Numbered from the stretch's first letter, positions 23,171 through 35,358 are shown. The stretch: DNA of 64,000 nucleotides from Tachypleus tridentatus (GCF_004210375.1 NC_134837.1:154173310-154237309), one strand, 5' to 3'. The notes: generated from the sequence alone by a model not told the origin. Translations and numbers: made by a program.

Positions 23171-24249
23171 TACAGTTTTCCGGCCACATTATCTTTGTAC
23201 TTGTTTAAAGTCTTTATAGATTTAATACTTCTAGCTTTCAATATATTGTGCATATCTCTACAAACTTTGGCAGACTTTCAATTAAAACTATAAGTCTTTC
23301 ACATACAAAAAATTATTTCTTTTAGTGAAGTATTTTTGATACACTACTGAGTATTTGTTTTAAAAATTCTGTGTGCAAAGTCATTTTCATGTTAAGACTA
23401 ATAATACATTTCCGTTTCAAAAGTTTTTTTTTTAAAGTAAAACTTCATATTTTATCTGTTATTTTCTCTACTCTATCTCAAAACGGGATTATGTCAGTTT
23501 GGCCGATCCCATAACCACTAAAAAAAGAAATGAATTTAAATTACCTTTTTTTACCTTTCTAGAATGACTTGAAATTGTAACAGCTTTAAGCTGGTAACAA
23601 TATACATCTATTTATAATTAAATTTTATTTTTTATTGCCTTTTGAATTGTATCTATCTACTATCCATGCTATTGAAAGCTGAAAATCACGCAGGGCACGT
23701 ACAGCTCACGTTATGCTATCGAATTACGTTATACACGAGTGACTTCAACTACTCGCGTGTGTCTCGTAAAACATTTTTTATTATATTACTATATATTTAA
23801 CCGAATCTAATGTTAACTAAAAATATCCACATGTTTACATTTTAGTTACTTTTATAATAATAAATAAAAAATAAACATGAAAAACAAGAAATAACGTACT
23901 TACCCAAACTTCTTATTACTTACTGTGAGTGTGATATTTAAACCTACTTTTTAGTACTAATGGTAGTAATGCAGTAAACAATTTTTGTTTAATTAAATAA
24001 TCCACTAAATAACGTAACCTAATAACAAGCAAAAAGCAGACATTCTCCTCTACCAATCCCAATTTTTCTGGCTTTCTAACTATGCAACAAGTCTCATTAC
24101 AAATTCCTTCAAGCTAACTATTGGAATTCTTATGGGAATGGAAGTTGTATTATTAGTGAAATTGATTCTTATCTGTTCAGGATATAAAATGGTAAAATAC
24201 GTCATTTCAATCATGAAAATAAACTTACCTTTCTATTGGTTATAATTAA

Positions 24250-24287
<38 letters not shown>

Positions 24288-25802
24288 ACAGAAAACTGCT
24301 GACAATTCCTAAAAGAAGGAGGTAACAGGTGGGTGTTTCAGTAAGAAGACTTATTCTTCATTAGGTAACTCCATAGTGAAACGAAATTGAAGACTATAAA
24401 AACATGATTTGTCTGAGTAATAACGATTTTATAGTGAGTAACTTACATATAATTTCATACTTGTTGACGGAGTAGTGGAAAAAATAGAGAAGATAAAATA
24501 TCTAGAAGAAATGTGTCACGTGTGTCACACGAAGAAAAATTCAAGATTATTTAAATATTACTCAGCAGAGTATAGAACTTAAAAGTTATATGCATTTAAA
24601 ATATAGATTATTAGTTAATGTTTTATGCTATAGTAATTGGTACAACGCAAACAAAAGCAAAAAGTAAATTAAAGCAAAACCTAACATAGTATTTAAATGA
24701 AGTAAAATAAAAGTTACAAACGTATATAAATACAATTGAAAAAAAAAAACGATGTCTTATTCTATATTGATGAACAAGTCGGCAAGAGACTTAGTGGATA
24801 GTATGCTTATATTATGAATCTGAGGTTTCATAGTCTGTTGCAGCAAAGTGGTGCTTCACACTTTGTGTCTGTGGATGCACGACAGAAGTTACATCAAACT
24901 TGATCGAACAAGAATAGCTCAACACTTAGCATTGGGTACTGTTGACTTTTAGTCTTCCATTTTGTCTACCATTCCAAAATCATGGATAGTTATGCAGAAT
25001 TATAATTCTGAAACAAGCAAACAAAATCTTTATGACCTTTGTTATAATTATAACGCTGCAAATTGAGATCATTCAGTTACTTTCTATTTTTATTCTGTCT
25101 TTAACAGAACACTTATTATGTTTAGTTTACATTATTATGATATGACTTGTTTTACGTAAAAGTCATTGTTAATCGAGGCTAATATGAAAGTAATTTTAGA
25201 AATTAATATAACTAGAGTCAAAATATGCTACAATTTCTTCATTGTTCTACCTTCTTTATTTCCTTTGAGTTGATTTGTCCACTGGAATGCACGTATTAAT
25301 TTTAAAAATTAGAAGAAAACGGAGTGAACACCTAAAAAACTTGAGATCAAATTTTGAAAAAAATTAAACAATCTACTCTGGATTATATCTTATGCAATTA
25401 AAAAAACCGTATTATCAAAATCAAATTTACTTTTGTTGTTAAATATGATACTGCACAACGTACTATCAGTGCTTTGTCCAGCGCAGGGTTCGAATCCCAA
25501 TTTTCAACATTACAAGACCCCAGGCTTGTCATGAGTCAGTGGGAATCAAAAGCATAATAATTAATACATGGTTACACAAAACGTTAGATAGAAATTTTAA
25601 GCCAAATGATTTCGTTTGAATTTGACTTTTGAGTACAAGGTAGGTTGCGGGGCTATTGTTAAGATGCATAACCTGACGATAGGGCATGACTGGAGGTGGT
25701 AGCATAAACTATAACATCAGGGTGAAGTTTTAAAACCGTTTTGTATAACATACTCAGCCTCTATAGACACTTTTATATCTATGCTTTTAAAGAAAATAGG
25801 TG
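23171..25802. other. Intergenic stretch without recognised content
   Basis: AT-rich, with only the TA microsatellite at 24250. A tRNA-like B-box GGGTTCGAATCCC at about 25485 may be a SINE head relic. Other stretches where nothing is seen: 13762-14873, 15123-16168, 21257-21798, 29046-30000 and 36000-37407. Confidence 0.5.
24250..24285. repeat. (TA)n microsatellite
   Basis: Run of about 16 TA dinucleotides with two G interruptions at its ends. Confidence 0.97.
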
Positions 25803-25922
25803 TTTGTGCTTTGTAATAGCAACACCACATCAGGCTGCATGTTGTGTCCACCAACGGGGATTGAATCGTTAATTATAGCATTGCAAATCCAAAAAGTTAT
25901 CGCTGTTCCACCGTCTGACAAA
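25803..25922 (-). mobile_element. SINE family B, decayed
   Basis: Complement pattern AGCAACACCACATCAGGCTG, GTCCACCAACGGGGATTGAA, ATTGCAAATCC in family B order. Confidence 0.6.
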
Positions 25923-26223
25923 ATAGAATAAATAAATAACGTAAAATGATTGAAGACGAAAGTTAAACAAGCCCATGACGATTTATTATTTATAGCTTCT
26001 GTTAAAATATATCAAAACACTATACTTGATATACTTAGCCTGAACTCTTTTCATATAGAATGTGACATGTATCCTAACTTTCCATTTTAATTACACTTTG
26101 ATGCATTTCATATGGCCAAATATCTGTAAACCGAATGTTCAAAATGTATCTTGTACGAAACCTAAGTATGAATGTAAGGTTGACTGGAATAGTCGCATTT
26201 TCTAACGAAAAGGTGTTTGTTTG

Positions 26224-26346
26224 TGTGTTGTAGAATTACGTACAAAGAGCTATCTATACTCTGCTCACCACGGGTACCGAAATTTAGTATTTAGCGGAGT
26301 AAGTCGTCCGCAGACATGCCGTAGTGTCACTGGGTGGCTATAGGGT
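26224..26346 (-). mobile_element. SINE family C
   Basis: Complement of the family: GCTATCTATACTCTGCTCAC, CACGGGTACCGAAATTTAG, CAGACATGCCGTAGTGTCAC. Lies about 20 bp before a family A copy in the same orientation. Confidence 0.82.
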
Positions 26347-26364
26347 GCCCCAAAAGTAAATAGT

Positions 26365-26648
26365 TTGTTTGCTTGTTTGTTTTTGAATTTCGCGCAAAGC
26401 TACACGAGGGCTATCTGCGCTAACCATCCCTAATTTAGCAGTGTAAGACTAGAAGGAAGACAGCTAGTCATCACCATCCATCACGAACTCTTGGGCTACT
26501 CTTTTACCAACGAATAGTGGGATTGACTGTAACATTATAACGTTCCCATGGCTAGGAGGGCGAGCATGTTTGGTGCGAGAGGGATTCGAACCCGCTATTC
26601 TTAGATTATGAGTCGAATGCTTCAATCCATCTGGCCAAGCTGAGCCAT
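26365..26648 (-). mobile_element. SINE family A, full length
   Basis: tRNA-like head, body and (CAAA)n-type tail all present, flanked by AAAGTAAATAGT (26353-26364) and AAAGTAAGTAGT (26649-26660), a 12-bp target-site duplication with one difference. Confidence 0.95.
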
Positions 26649-27090
26649 AAAGTAAGTAGTACTCTAGAACAAACACGGAAAATGTATATAACATGACAGA
26701 AACTTTCAGTTTCGTAACACATTATAAAAACAAACATAAATATAACAAATCAGTTCTAAAAGTTTTAATTCAAGGCGGGAATTGCTGCTGCTGCCATTTC
26801 AGTTCTGTTAAAATAGAAGATATTTATAATGCATTAGAATCCTTCTGGGTAATTCTGTGAGCTTCAAAGATCGTTTTCAATCAATATATTTCGTAATTTA
26901 TAATTTGCTCTTTATTGAAATATAAAAGCAAACAATCTCAATTGTACATTGTCATAAATTGTGTTGGAATAATTCTTACATTTTAGTCATTTGTCTTTAT
27001 GGCATAAAAAAAAAGAAATGTAGTGAGAACAACACAAAAAATGTCACTACTTACTGACAATTACATATACGTGATTTAAGTGTGAATGTT

Positions 27091-27180
27091 TTCCTTATAG
27101 CAAAACCATATTGGGCTATCTGTTGTTTTCACCAACGAGAATGGAATTCTTGATTTTAGTGTTCCAAGTTTGTGGACTTA
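27091..27180 (-). mobile_element. SINE family B, decayed
   Basis: Plus strand reads TATAGCAAAACCATATTGGG, CTATCTGTTG, then GATTTTAGTGTTCCAAG, matching the complement of family B with many changes. Confidence 0.65.
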
Positions 27181-27222
27181 TGCCATTTACGTCAGGGGGC
27201 GTGATTCAAGTGAGAGTTTCAT

Positions 27223-27480
27223 TTGGCAAAAATGTTGTACGTTCCAGCTCTGGAATGTGTTCTTTGGTGTGACAGCTCAACAGCTCTGGATCCAACGTGC
27301 CCTGTTTATTCAGTCGAACAGTCGATCTGCTGGACAACCAGTTTCAGCTCTGGAATGTGTTTTATTTGTTATGTGGAACAGTCTGGCCTTCTCGACGAGC
27401 AAATTTTTCTCTGGAATTGGTGTAGTTGGTATGTTAGATGAGCAGATTTGGCTTGGGAACTTGTTCAGTGGAACAGTTTA
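27223..27480. repeat. Degenerate GC-richer repeat array
   Basis: Units beginning CTCTGGAATGTGTT / CTCTGGATCC / CTCTGGAATTGG recur at roughly 50-70-bp spacing, with GGAACAGT-type segments between. Overlapping ORFs here reflect composition; no protein family recognised. Confidence 0.5.
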
Positions 27481-28264
27481 ATCAGCTTCACGTTTGGTTT
27501 AAAATTGCTTAAACGTAGAGACACGTATTGCAATTTATCCACATTTTAACAGACTATTAGAAATAAATTACATACTGCATTTGTGATACTGGAAAGTAAA
27601 ATAAACGGATTGCTATATTTTCTTTATAAGGAAGCATATTTTTACGTTTATTTAAGTATTATAAATACTGTATGAAACGTTCTAATTCAAATATTTCATT
27701 ACAAAACACAACAGACACCATCTCTAAATCACTGGCAGCCATGGTGGTAAAACAGAAATTGAGCAAACTGGTTTCATGGAAAGGACAAAAGCCTAAAATC
27801 TGTTTTTCTGTACATCAAATAAGCAAAACATGTTCGAGTCTGCTTATTTCTGAAATCATGAAGTTTAACTACAGCTGCGTATGTTTAAAACAAGTAAAGG
27901 TGTATATAAAATGATTTAAAATGTTCACATCATTTACCATATACAGTCTTAACTAAAATATTTATATATTTTGTAACAAATAAGAGCATTATTATTAAGA
28001 TAGAATAAAATACATTTCGTACTGTTAAACTGAGAAATGCATCTTAAATTAAACATCTGTATATATAATTTGTATAATGAGACAAGTTCTAGGAACATCA
28101 TGAACGATTTATTAGAACAGAAAACGACCTGTAAAAAGATGTTACTTCAGCATTTCACCAATCACAACAAAACTTTACCAAAACGTATATAATGGCAAAG
28201 CAAAGCATCATATTATTATAAACTGCATCTGTAACGTCATATCAGTTCATATTAAACATTCATT

Positions 28265-29045
28265 ATTTTGTTGGTCCTCTTATTACTTCTGCAAAGAAAC
28301 GTCGCATGTTGTCGATAAGGTTATTGATGTAATCCATGTTATTTAATCCAAACTTGTCCCTAAAAGGTTCTGCAACTCAGCGTTGTGGTTAGCAATTTTT
28401 TCAGTTCTGTTTTGCCCAACAGTTCTCAATGGGATTACGACCTGGAGACTTTTCTGGCCATGACAATCTTCTAATGTCCTCCTGGTTGAGGTAATCCTGT
28501 TCATTACGTGCACTGTGGGCAATGACATAGTTATCTTGGTACACAAAGTTAACAGTAAACATTCTCCTAGTATATGCCAGAAATGACATAGTTATCTTGG
28601 TACACAAAGTTAACAGTAAACATTTTCCTAGTATATGCCAGAAATATCGTTTACATGTGATGTTTGTAGGAGATACAATTGACGTTTTCTTGGAGGATGT
28701 GAAAAACAGTTTTTTTTTCCATAAGAATTTTCCCTCATCTGTTCTCCAGGTAAATGATGAACACTAATCCTATCAGCTGCTTTAACAAATCGGAAAAAGG
28801 ACTAATATGAAATGATGACACGTCATCAGTGCCCTAACTGTAAGTTGGCATGCTGTCTTGCCCAAATAACACGGTGACGGCTGTAAAATCTGGTTAATAC
28901 TGGTTTGCAGACAGTCCTTCTTACAATATTCTGGATACAGTACTCTGGGATACACTACTGTTCTGGGAATGTGTAGTTGCTTCATACCATTTCTGGACAG
29001 TTCAACAATTTGGCGACTTATAACTAGTGGCATATGACGAGGCAT
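28265..29045 (-). pseudogene. Second Tc1/mariner-type transposase pseudogene
   Basis: The minus strand begins MPRHMPLVISRQIVELSRNG near 29045, a Tc1-type start, and near 28560-28390 reads VYQDNYVIAHSARN, RRLSWPEKSPGRNPIENCW: the Asp (YQDN) and Glu (NPIEN) of the catalytic triad. Frames shift repeatedly and a 61-bp tandem duplication interrupts it. Dead copy. Confidence 0.7.
28521..28645. repeat. 61-bp tandem duplication inside transposase relic
   Basis: The segment starting AATGACATAGTTATCTTGG at 28521 recurs at 28582 with essentially one difference (CTCCTAG versus TTCCTAG), showing a recent duplication after the transposon decayed. Confidence 0.9.
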
Positions 29046-30000
29046 GATTTTACCCAAATTACAGGGATATTATCTGAACAAAGCATTGATCTGTTTCGAA
29101 AAGATTATATCAAAAGCACAAAATTTCATACAAAACAGGTGTGTATGTGTGTTTTGATAAACAAATATTTAAATCAACTTATACAGACCATAATAACAAC
29201 TCATACATGTTTATCCAATCATACGTTACCTTCTCTGTTATTACTCTATTCATAGAGACAATAACATCAGTATATATAACAGTTTTTGTCAAACTGTATT
29301 TAATTAATTTGTCCCCAACTTCAGTGCATTCTTGTAAATTTTCGAAATACTTTAAGATATTAAACATGTTTATTGTAACTGTCCTTTAATTATTAAATTA
29401 CTATTCCACCCATATATTTTTATCTTTAAATAATAAGCATATATAGTAAATATGCGAATCCAGAAAACATTTTATTAAATAATGAGTTTTCTGGTTTCTT
29501 TTATCAACTACTGCGAATCAAGTTTTAATCAAATTAACCATATTAATTTAGCATGTAAACATATTAAAATAACTTAATACTCAAAAATATGCCATCAATT
29601 TTATGTATATATCAGAACAAAATAACTCATAAAACATAAAGAAGAAAAAACTAAGGTTTTAAAATGCGTAATGAAACAATTTAACCAAGGCCAATATTAA
29701 AAATAACTCCACATGTTTCGGTAGCTTCTGTCCTGAGGAAAGAATATAGAATAATTTTCAATGTTGGCTATCGACGAAATAAATTTATTTTATTTTTATG
29801 TATAAACTGTCCTGAATGAATTTTTAATTTTTCAAAATAACTCATTTTTGTAATGTATATTTAAAGTGAAAAGAAATGATAAGTAAAGAGACATGTATGG
29901 TATTGTTCTAGTCTCAGTGACAGAGTTAAGGTTGTGTGGCCCCAGGGTTAATAATTTTTGTGGGCTCTATATCCCACTTAATTTTATATAGGATAAAATT

Positions 30001-30098
30001 AAGGATTTACAATAATAAAATCAGGGGTTCGATTCCCCTCTGTTGACTCAGCAGATAGCCTAATGTGGCTTTGCTATAAGAAAAATCACATACACAGA
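30001..30098 (+). mobile_element. SINE family B fragment
   Basis: AAAATCAGGGGTTCGATTCC, then CTCAGCAGATAGCCTAATGT and GGCTTTGCTATAAG; the 5' head is missing or unreadable. Confidence 0.85.
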
Positions 30099-30381
30099 AT
30101 AAAATTATCATTAAAAACATGGGTCTCGGGGCTGAGCCCTCTCTAGCTCCTAACCTAAATATTCCACTGTGTAATTTAGTCATATAAACTGTTAACGAAA
30201 CATATGCAGACTCTGATTTAATTAGCAGATGACTGGCGTTTAGTCAGAAATGTTATACGTACGTTTTAAATTTCTATACTTGTGTACTGAAAACAATCAA
30301 GAATAGTTAGGAAATATACTGTCCCTTTTCTTGCATTACGTTGGCACTAACAAACATATTAAGTATATATACTGACATTAG

Positions 30382-30546
30382 ATGCCGCCACCTGAATATT
30401 TCGAGCTAACGACACGAAAGTACCATTCTAAAGTGATTAATTTGATATCTGCTGTCGCAGATGAAAAGGAAGAAACTGGCAGAAGAGTAGCCCTTTCGGC
30501 GAAAGTTAATGTGAATTATAAAAAAACAGAAACAAACTATAGCTAA
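30382..30546 (+). CDS. Short unrecognised ORF, 54 codons
   Basis: Opens MPPPEYFELTTRKYHSKVIN and continues ISAVADEKEETGRRVALSAK before the stop. Codon composition looks more coding-like than surrounding DNA, and it lies 0.5 kb upstream of the candidate promoter. No family recognised; no clear splice site in frame. Could be an exon, a repeat fragment or chance. Confidence 0.18.
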   Translation: MPPPEYFELTTRKYHSKVINLISAVADEKEETGRRVALSAKVNVNYKKTETNYS

Positions 30547-31049
30547 AGTCTTTACCATATTGCACACTGTAATAAAACGTCTGTAAAATGTATAACCGCA
30601 TGCACATTTTACAAGGTTACTTGAGGTATGCTTTATTTGAACAGTTCAATATAAGAACTAATTAAGAGTTAATGCTAAACTTTGATATATTTGGTTTACC
30701 ACTTTGCTAAAACAAGCATCAAAATTAGTATATCGAAATAACTGCTTATAAAACTAACTTTCTTAATATTTAAGTTATTTATTATTGTAAAAACAAACAA
30801 ATTGTGTGATGCACGTCATAAGACTAGGGAAGCTGTCACAGATAAGTACATAGAAACATACGCTAACCAGTTATATTTTCATAAGTTTAAAAACTCTGGC
30901 CATATTTTAGATGATAGGAAGAAGTTATTATTGCTCATTAGCACACTATTCACAGGTGTGTTATAAAATAACAAAACCAACATAAAATTTAAAGAGTGCA
31001 ATATTCATTAAGTGCTCTTAGTTTCTGCATCACGAAATGTACATGTGTC

Positions 31050-31160
31050 CACGGTTGTCATGGTAACATGTCCTAGGTCAGTCTCTCCGATCAATGCTGG
31101 CACTGCAGCAGATCCGCCATTATATTTCAGTCAGTGTGGTGAGTTGCCTGGGTGAGTGAA
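31050..31160 (+). promoter_or_regulatory. Possible promoter with X-box, YY1-type site and initiator
   Basis: A locally GC-richer stretch contains GTTGTCATGGTAAC (31054-31067), one base off the RFX X-box palindrome; CCGCCAT within 31114-31120, whose complement ATGGCGG is the YY1 core; and overlapping arthropod-type initiators TCAGTC/TCAGTG (31127-31136). Donor-like GTGAGT sequences follow. Plus orientation would suit a 5' exon of SHANK, 6 kb downstream, or of another transcript. Inference from motifs only. Confidence 0.35.
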
Positions 31161-32427
31161 TGAAGTTTCTGATAAGCAGTTGACTATGGATGTTACTTAG
31201 GTTGTTTAAGGTAGGGTCGAAGTTTTCGTAGGTGTGTTTTAATTGTGTTGAAGTAAAAGCTTGCTTGGATAGGCTCGTAACGTGTATCAAGTAAAGCAAG
31301 TGATTATTATGTCAGACTGTTCGTAGCAAACAACTGGACATACATATATCCATTTGCACAGGTCATGGGTTGGTGTTATTGGTTATTGATTTAGTGTAAT
31401 TTTGATTTATATAAATTATTACCTTTAGTCATTCATTCGCTTTTAACTTGTTTATTTTCAAAATGTAAAATTGTTCGTGCAACAGAAATATTATTTCTTT
31501 GTTCAGTTGTAAAAAAAAAGTATACTTGTTATTAAAATATCTACCATAGTTTATTTGAGCATTATACCATTGCACGTTTTTTGGTTTTACTCTATTATTA
31601 TTATTATTTTTATACTAACTTTGAAATTCTTAATTTATTATGCTATTTTGTTCCTTTATTATTAGCATACAATAGTTAAATTTGTATAGAATACCTTTAA
31701 AAGTATTGTGACTTTTCTACAACATTTTATTATATCGTTTGCTCTTGTAGTTCAGTAAGTTATTTACTTTTTTTCAGAATACAGATAAGGTGGCGTGTTT
31801 CAGAAAAATCCCAAATAAACATTTTCTTTTCATCTTATGCCTGATGTTTCGGCTTGTATTTTCACGAGAGTTATTGCTATTTCTGAAGTCCAGCAAAATA
31901 AGGCATTGCTAATATCTACGTAACTTTTAATCTGAGTAAAAAACCAAAACGGCAGATTGAAATGATCATGAAAAGATCTCACAACTGGAGCAAAAAGTCG
32001 TTTATTTGCAAAAGTCCAATGTGTTATATATATTATATTAAGACAATGTATGCATTCAAGCGTGACAAAGTTTGTTTCTTTAATCATCACAGAAGGTGAA
32101 TGAAGTTATGTTTGTGTGTGTCTTTCTCAGCAAGTTTTCTTAAAAACAACCGAATATAATTTAAACAAAAAGGGTCAAGGTCATAAACAAAGTTGCGGAA
32201 ATTAAAACATTTCTCTATCTGTTAATATGGAACCGATTTTTTACACTAATTTTGCTCCATAACTCAGTCAAAAATCATTGGGTTTTGATGAAAATTGATG
32301 GACGTGTGTAGAATATTATTACTCATTGTTCTATCAGAAATTACCCTTATTCATTGACAACGACGGAGATACAGGCACATTTTCGTGGTGTTTGAGAGTC
32401 GAATACGCTTAACGCTGGATAGCAGAG

Positions 32428-32551
32428 CTCCCTAGTGGTACAGCGATATGGCTGCGAACTTACAACGCTACAAACCAAGTTTCGATACTAGTCGTGGGTC
32501 GAACACAGATAGCTCACTTGTAGCTATGTGCTTAACTTCAAATAAACAAGA
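32428..32551 (+). mobile_element. SINE family C
   Basis: CTCCCTAGTGGTACAGCGAT, GCGAACTTACAACGCTACAA, TTTCGATACTAGTCGTGGGT, CACAGATAGCTCACTTGTAG and a CAAATAAACA tail. Confidence 0.85.
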
Positions 32552-33089
32552 GATATTCGCTCTACTGAGTTTTTGTAAACTTCTTTATATATTTCGCTGA
32601 TTTAGTCTGTCACTTTTGTTAAATCGCTCACTTAGTACCTTAAAGAAAATTCACTATTCCCTTTAGTAAAGAAGGTTATCCTTTACTGAAACTTTATCCT
32701 AACTTTAACTTAGTTATCAGCTTGTATCATACATTTATAGGTGTTAAAGCTTTCCGTTAAAGTTTTATTATCCTTGCCTATGGGAACTGACGAGAATTAT
32801 AACTGTAAAAATACTGCATACACCTGTGGACATGAGTCTCGACATAGAAAATGTTATAAAAACAACCGACTTCCTTTTGACGTAGATCCAATCATCAACC
32901 AAAGAAAATTCTTGTATTTAAAAAGTGACCATATGCAGACTGTTATTTTTAAGTTAGAAGTTTGGGTATGAAAATCTGTTAAACACATGGACAGTAGTTA
33001 TTCGCAGGTTGGTGTTTTCACTATCATCTAGGTTTTGATACTGTTTAATTATATCTTTGACCCAAAAGTCATTATCATCGTACGTTCGG

Positions 33090-33350
33090 TTATACAGCAC
33101 AATCTTCATCAAGTGCAGTCAGCAGCAAGTCATCCTTAAATTCAACAGGACGACACGAACGTGGTGCATCACTTAAGCTGTAATCACCTGATCTGAACTT
33201 CTGAAACCACTTTCGACATTTTCTTTCATTACGAGACCCTGCACCATAAACACCTTGAATGTCTCGTGTAGTTTCTACTGCACTATTGCTTTTTTTAAAC
33301 TCATAAAGCATTATATGCCTAATGTGCTCCTCAGACACATTCATTTTCAT
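33090..33350 (-). pseudogene. mariner transposase N-terminal fragment
   Basis: 86 codons on the minus strand: EEHIRHIMLYEFKK, GVYGAGSRNERKCRKWFQKF and RSGDYSLSDAPRSCRPVEF match the HTH_48 N-terminal domain of mariner/SETMAR-type transposases. It ends at a stop shortly after DDLLLTALDED, against roughly 345 residues for an intact enzyme; the catalytic domain is missing. No inverted repeats identified. Confidence 0.85.
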
Positions 33351-33837
33351 ATGGGTTTATTTGATTAAAGATCTAAAAAAGTAGAGTTGGGTTAGTTTAT
33401 TTTATTTGTCTGAACATTTTTATACACGTCCTACTACATATTTTAGTCATTAAAGCTTTCTACAAAGACAGAAATGGTGATGCATTTTCTGTATTAAATT
33501 TTAGGACATTAATTATGGAATGACCTGATATTACATAAAGGTACATGCAAGTGGACGACTTATTTGTACATTATTTCAACTACCACGAGTCTTAATATAA
33601 ACCCTAAACAGTCTGTTAATTACCATATAGGGCTTTTGAAAAATGGCATTTGTTTTAAATTGTTCACGAAATCTTATAACTGTTTAGCAGTAACTGGTCA
33701 AGAAGTTATAAGGGTCCTTTAATATTTACTGTTTTTGTATCTAAGCTGCTAAACTATACTTATTTATTTTATAAACTTGAAAATGAAATGTTTACAAAAC
33801 TTCAGGTTATAAGATCATTTATTTTAATCAAGTTCAC

Positions 33838-33950
33838 CTTCCTAGTGGAAGTTTACAGAATTGTGGTGCTGAAATCCAGGGTTCATAATGGACAAAGTGT
33901 AAATAGCTCGTTGTGTAACTTTGCGCTGTAAAACCAAAGAAAAGCAACAA
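33838..33950 (+). mobile_element. SINE family C, decayed
   Basis: CTTCCTAGTGG, GTGCTGAAATCCAGGGTTC, TAAATAGCTCGTTGTGTAAC and TTTGCGCTG follow family C order with deletions. Confidence 0.6.
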
Positions 33951-34136
33951 CAATGTTTGATTAGTGGAAGTCTTCAGTGTCAAGTAAGATAATTTTAAAT
34001 TTATTTTGGGCATTACAAAGGAAGGCAGCCAGTCGAAAGAGGCTTAAAACAAATGGTCTATGTTTATTACCCCAGATTTAGTTATTTCAAGACAAATGAA
34101 TATTTGAGATTTTCGAGATTTCCAGCTAAAGCTAGT

Positions 34137-34255
34137 GTTTGTTTGTTTTTTCATCTAGCAAAGCCACATCGGGCTATCTGGTGAGCCCACCGAGGGGAAT
34201 CGAACCCCTGATTTTAGTGTTGTAAATCTGTAGACTTATCGCTATACTAGCGGGG
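34137..34255 (-). mobile_element. SINE family B, full length
   Basis: About 120 bp: complement of CCCCCGCTAGTATAGCG head, B-box GGGGTTCGATTCCCC, then the shared tail GATGTGGCTTTGCTAG. Perfect 12-bp target-site duplication GCTAAAGCTAGT (34125-34136 and 34256-34267). Confidence 0.93.
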
Positions 34256-34290
34256 GCTAAAGCTAGTAAAAAAATTTTATTTCAATTTAT

Positions 34291-34794
34291 TTGTCTCTTT
34301 TAATCGTGACATTTAATTATAATAGTTGGAACAAGACACCTTCTTTTTTGTTGTGTCTATTTATTGCTATATGTTTTCTATCCAGTGCTGTGAACACTTG
34401 CTTTCATGTTAACTGGTTACAACGTGGTATTTTTTGTGCTCATGGAATTATGGGCAGACTTACACATGTCCTACTTCTAATCGTTGTCGCATCCAGTGGA
34501 TTCACTGGAGTTCCCTCATTCCATCATGTTGGCTCTAGACCTGGAGGCTTTTCAGATGTCCTAGCTCTTTTCCGCTTTTCTGGAAAGATGCTAAATTGGC
34601 ACGAAGCTCATGCTCGTGCGTGCAAGCTCTTAGAGGCAGAGTCTTCAATAATTCTTCACTCGTTGACCACAGAAACTATACCGGGATATCATGTGCTTGT
34701 TTACTTCCACGTAGCCGTATGGAGGGAGGCTGCTGTCTTCCGTCTGCAGAAGTTGCTCTACTCTCCTGGCGACTGCTCTGCTAATGTCCGATAG
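34291..34794 (+). CDS. ORF with signal peptide, weakly like a C-type lectin domain; partial or broken
   Basis: A 167-codon ORF, GC-richer than its surroundings. From the internal ATG at 34450 it begins MGRLTHVLLLIVVASSGFTG, a convincing signal peptide. Then RPGGFSDV, FRFSGKMLNWHEAHARACKL and SLTTET resemble the start of a C-type lectin-like domain (CP-GF..., then W-EA---C). The first expected cysteine is Arg and the second Phe, and the rest of the domain (WIGG-type core, last cysteines) is absent before the stop, so this is either a first exon with further exons not recognised or a decayed copy. Identity is tentative. Confidence 0.35.
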   Translation: MSLLIVTFNYNSWNKTPSFLLCLFIAICFLSSAVNTCFHVNWLQRGIFCAHGIMGRLTHVLLLIVVASSGFTGVPSFHHVGSRPGGFSDVLALFRFSGKMLNWHEAHARACKLLEAESSIILHSLTTETIPGYHVLVYFHVAVWREAAVFRLQKLLYSPGDCSANVR

Positions 34795-35104
34795 GTCGAT
34801 TCAAATCTGTTTGTAGTCTGTGATGATTCGGCGACTGTACTTGAGCGTAGAGTCGAAATTTTTGGCCTGATTTGGCTTAGGACAAGTAAAAATAGTTGAG
34901 TCCAATTGAAGCAATATAGATAAAGGAGATGAAGAAAAACAAATAACAACTTTTACTGAGTAAACTAAATTGACTTCGCTTATTTTATAATTTTGAATAC
35001 ATACAATGACTATCTTAGCATAGTTATTCCTATATTTGAGCTGATAAACCAGAGGGAAGGCAGATACTAAAAAATATATTACTTTTGTCTGACCAAATAG
35101 TGAG

Positions 35105-35358
35105 ATGTAAGGCACTCGACTCGTAATCTGAGGGTTGGGGTTCGAATCCCGTCACATCAAACATGCTCGCCCTTTTAGCCGTGCGGGCGTTATAATGTAA
35201 CGACCAATCCCATTATTCGTTGGACAAAAGAGTAGCCCAAGAGTTGGCGGTTGGTGGTGATGGCTAGCTGCGTTCTCTCTAGTCTCACACTGCTAAATTA
35301 GGAATGGCTAACGCAGATAACTCTCGAGTAGCTTTGCGCGAAATTCAAAACAAACAAA
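35105..35358 (+). mobile_element. SINE family A, head partly lost
   Basis: Recognisable from AAGGCACTCGACTCGTAATC through the B-box GGTTCGAATCCC, body and CAAA tail; the first bases of the head are degraded. Confidence 0.93.

Noticed and set aside
25600-25645. Possible SHANK SPN exon ending in TTTGAGTACAAG|gtaggt
   Set aside because: Only a few matching residues (FEYK), a stop codon close upstream in frame, and phase 0 where phase 2 is needed.
27170-27481. 103-codon ORF rich in Trp, Ser and Phe
   Set aside because: Lies in a degenerate repeat array with overlapping open frames and no family resemblance.
34801-35115. 104-codon minus-strand ORF beside the lectin-like ORF
   Set aside because: Low-complexity hydrophobic frame in AT-rich DNA with no start context, motif or splice support.
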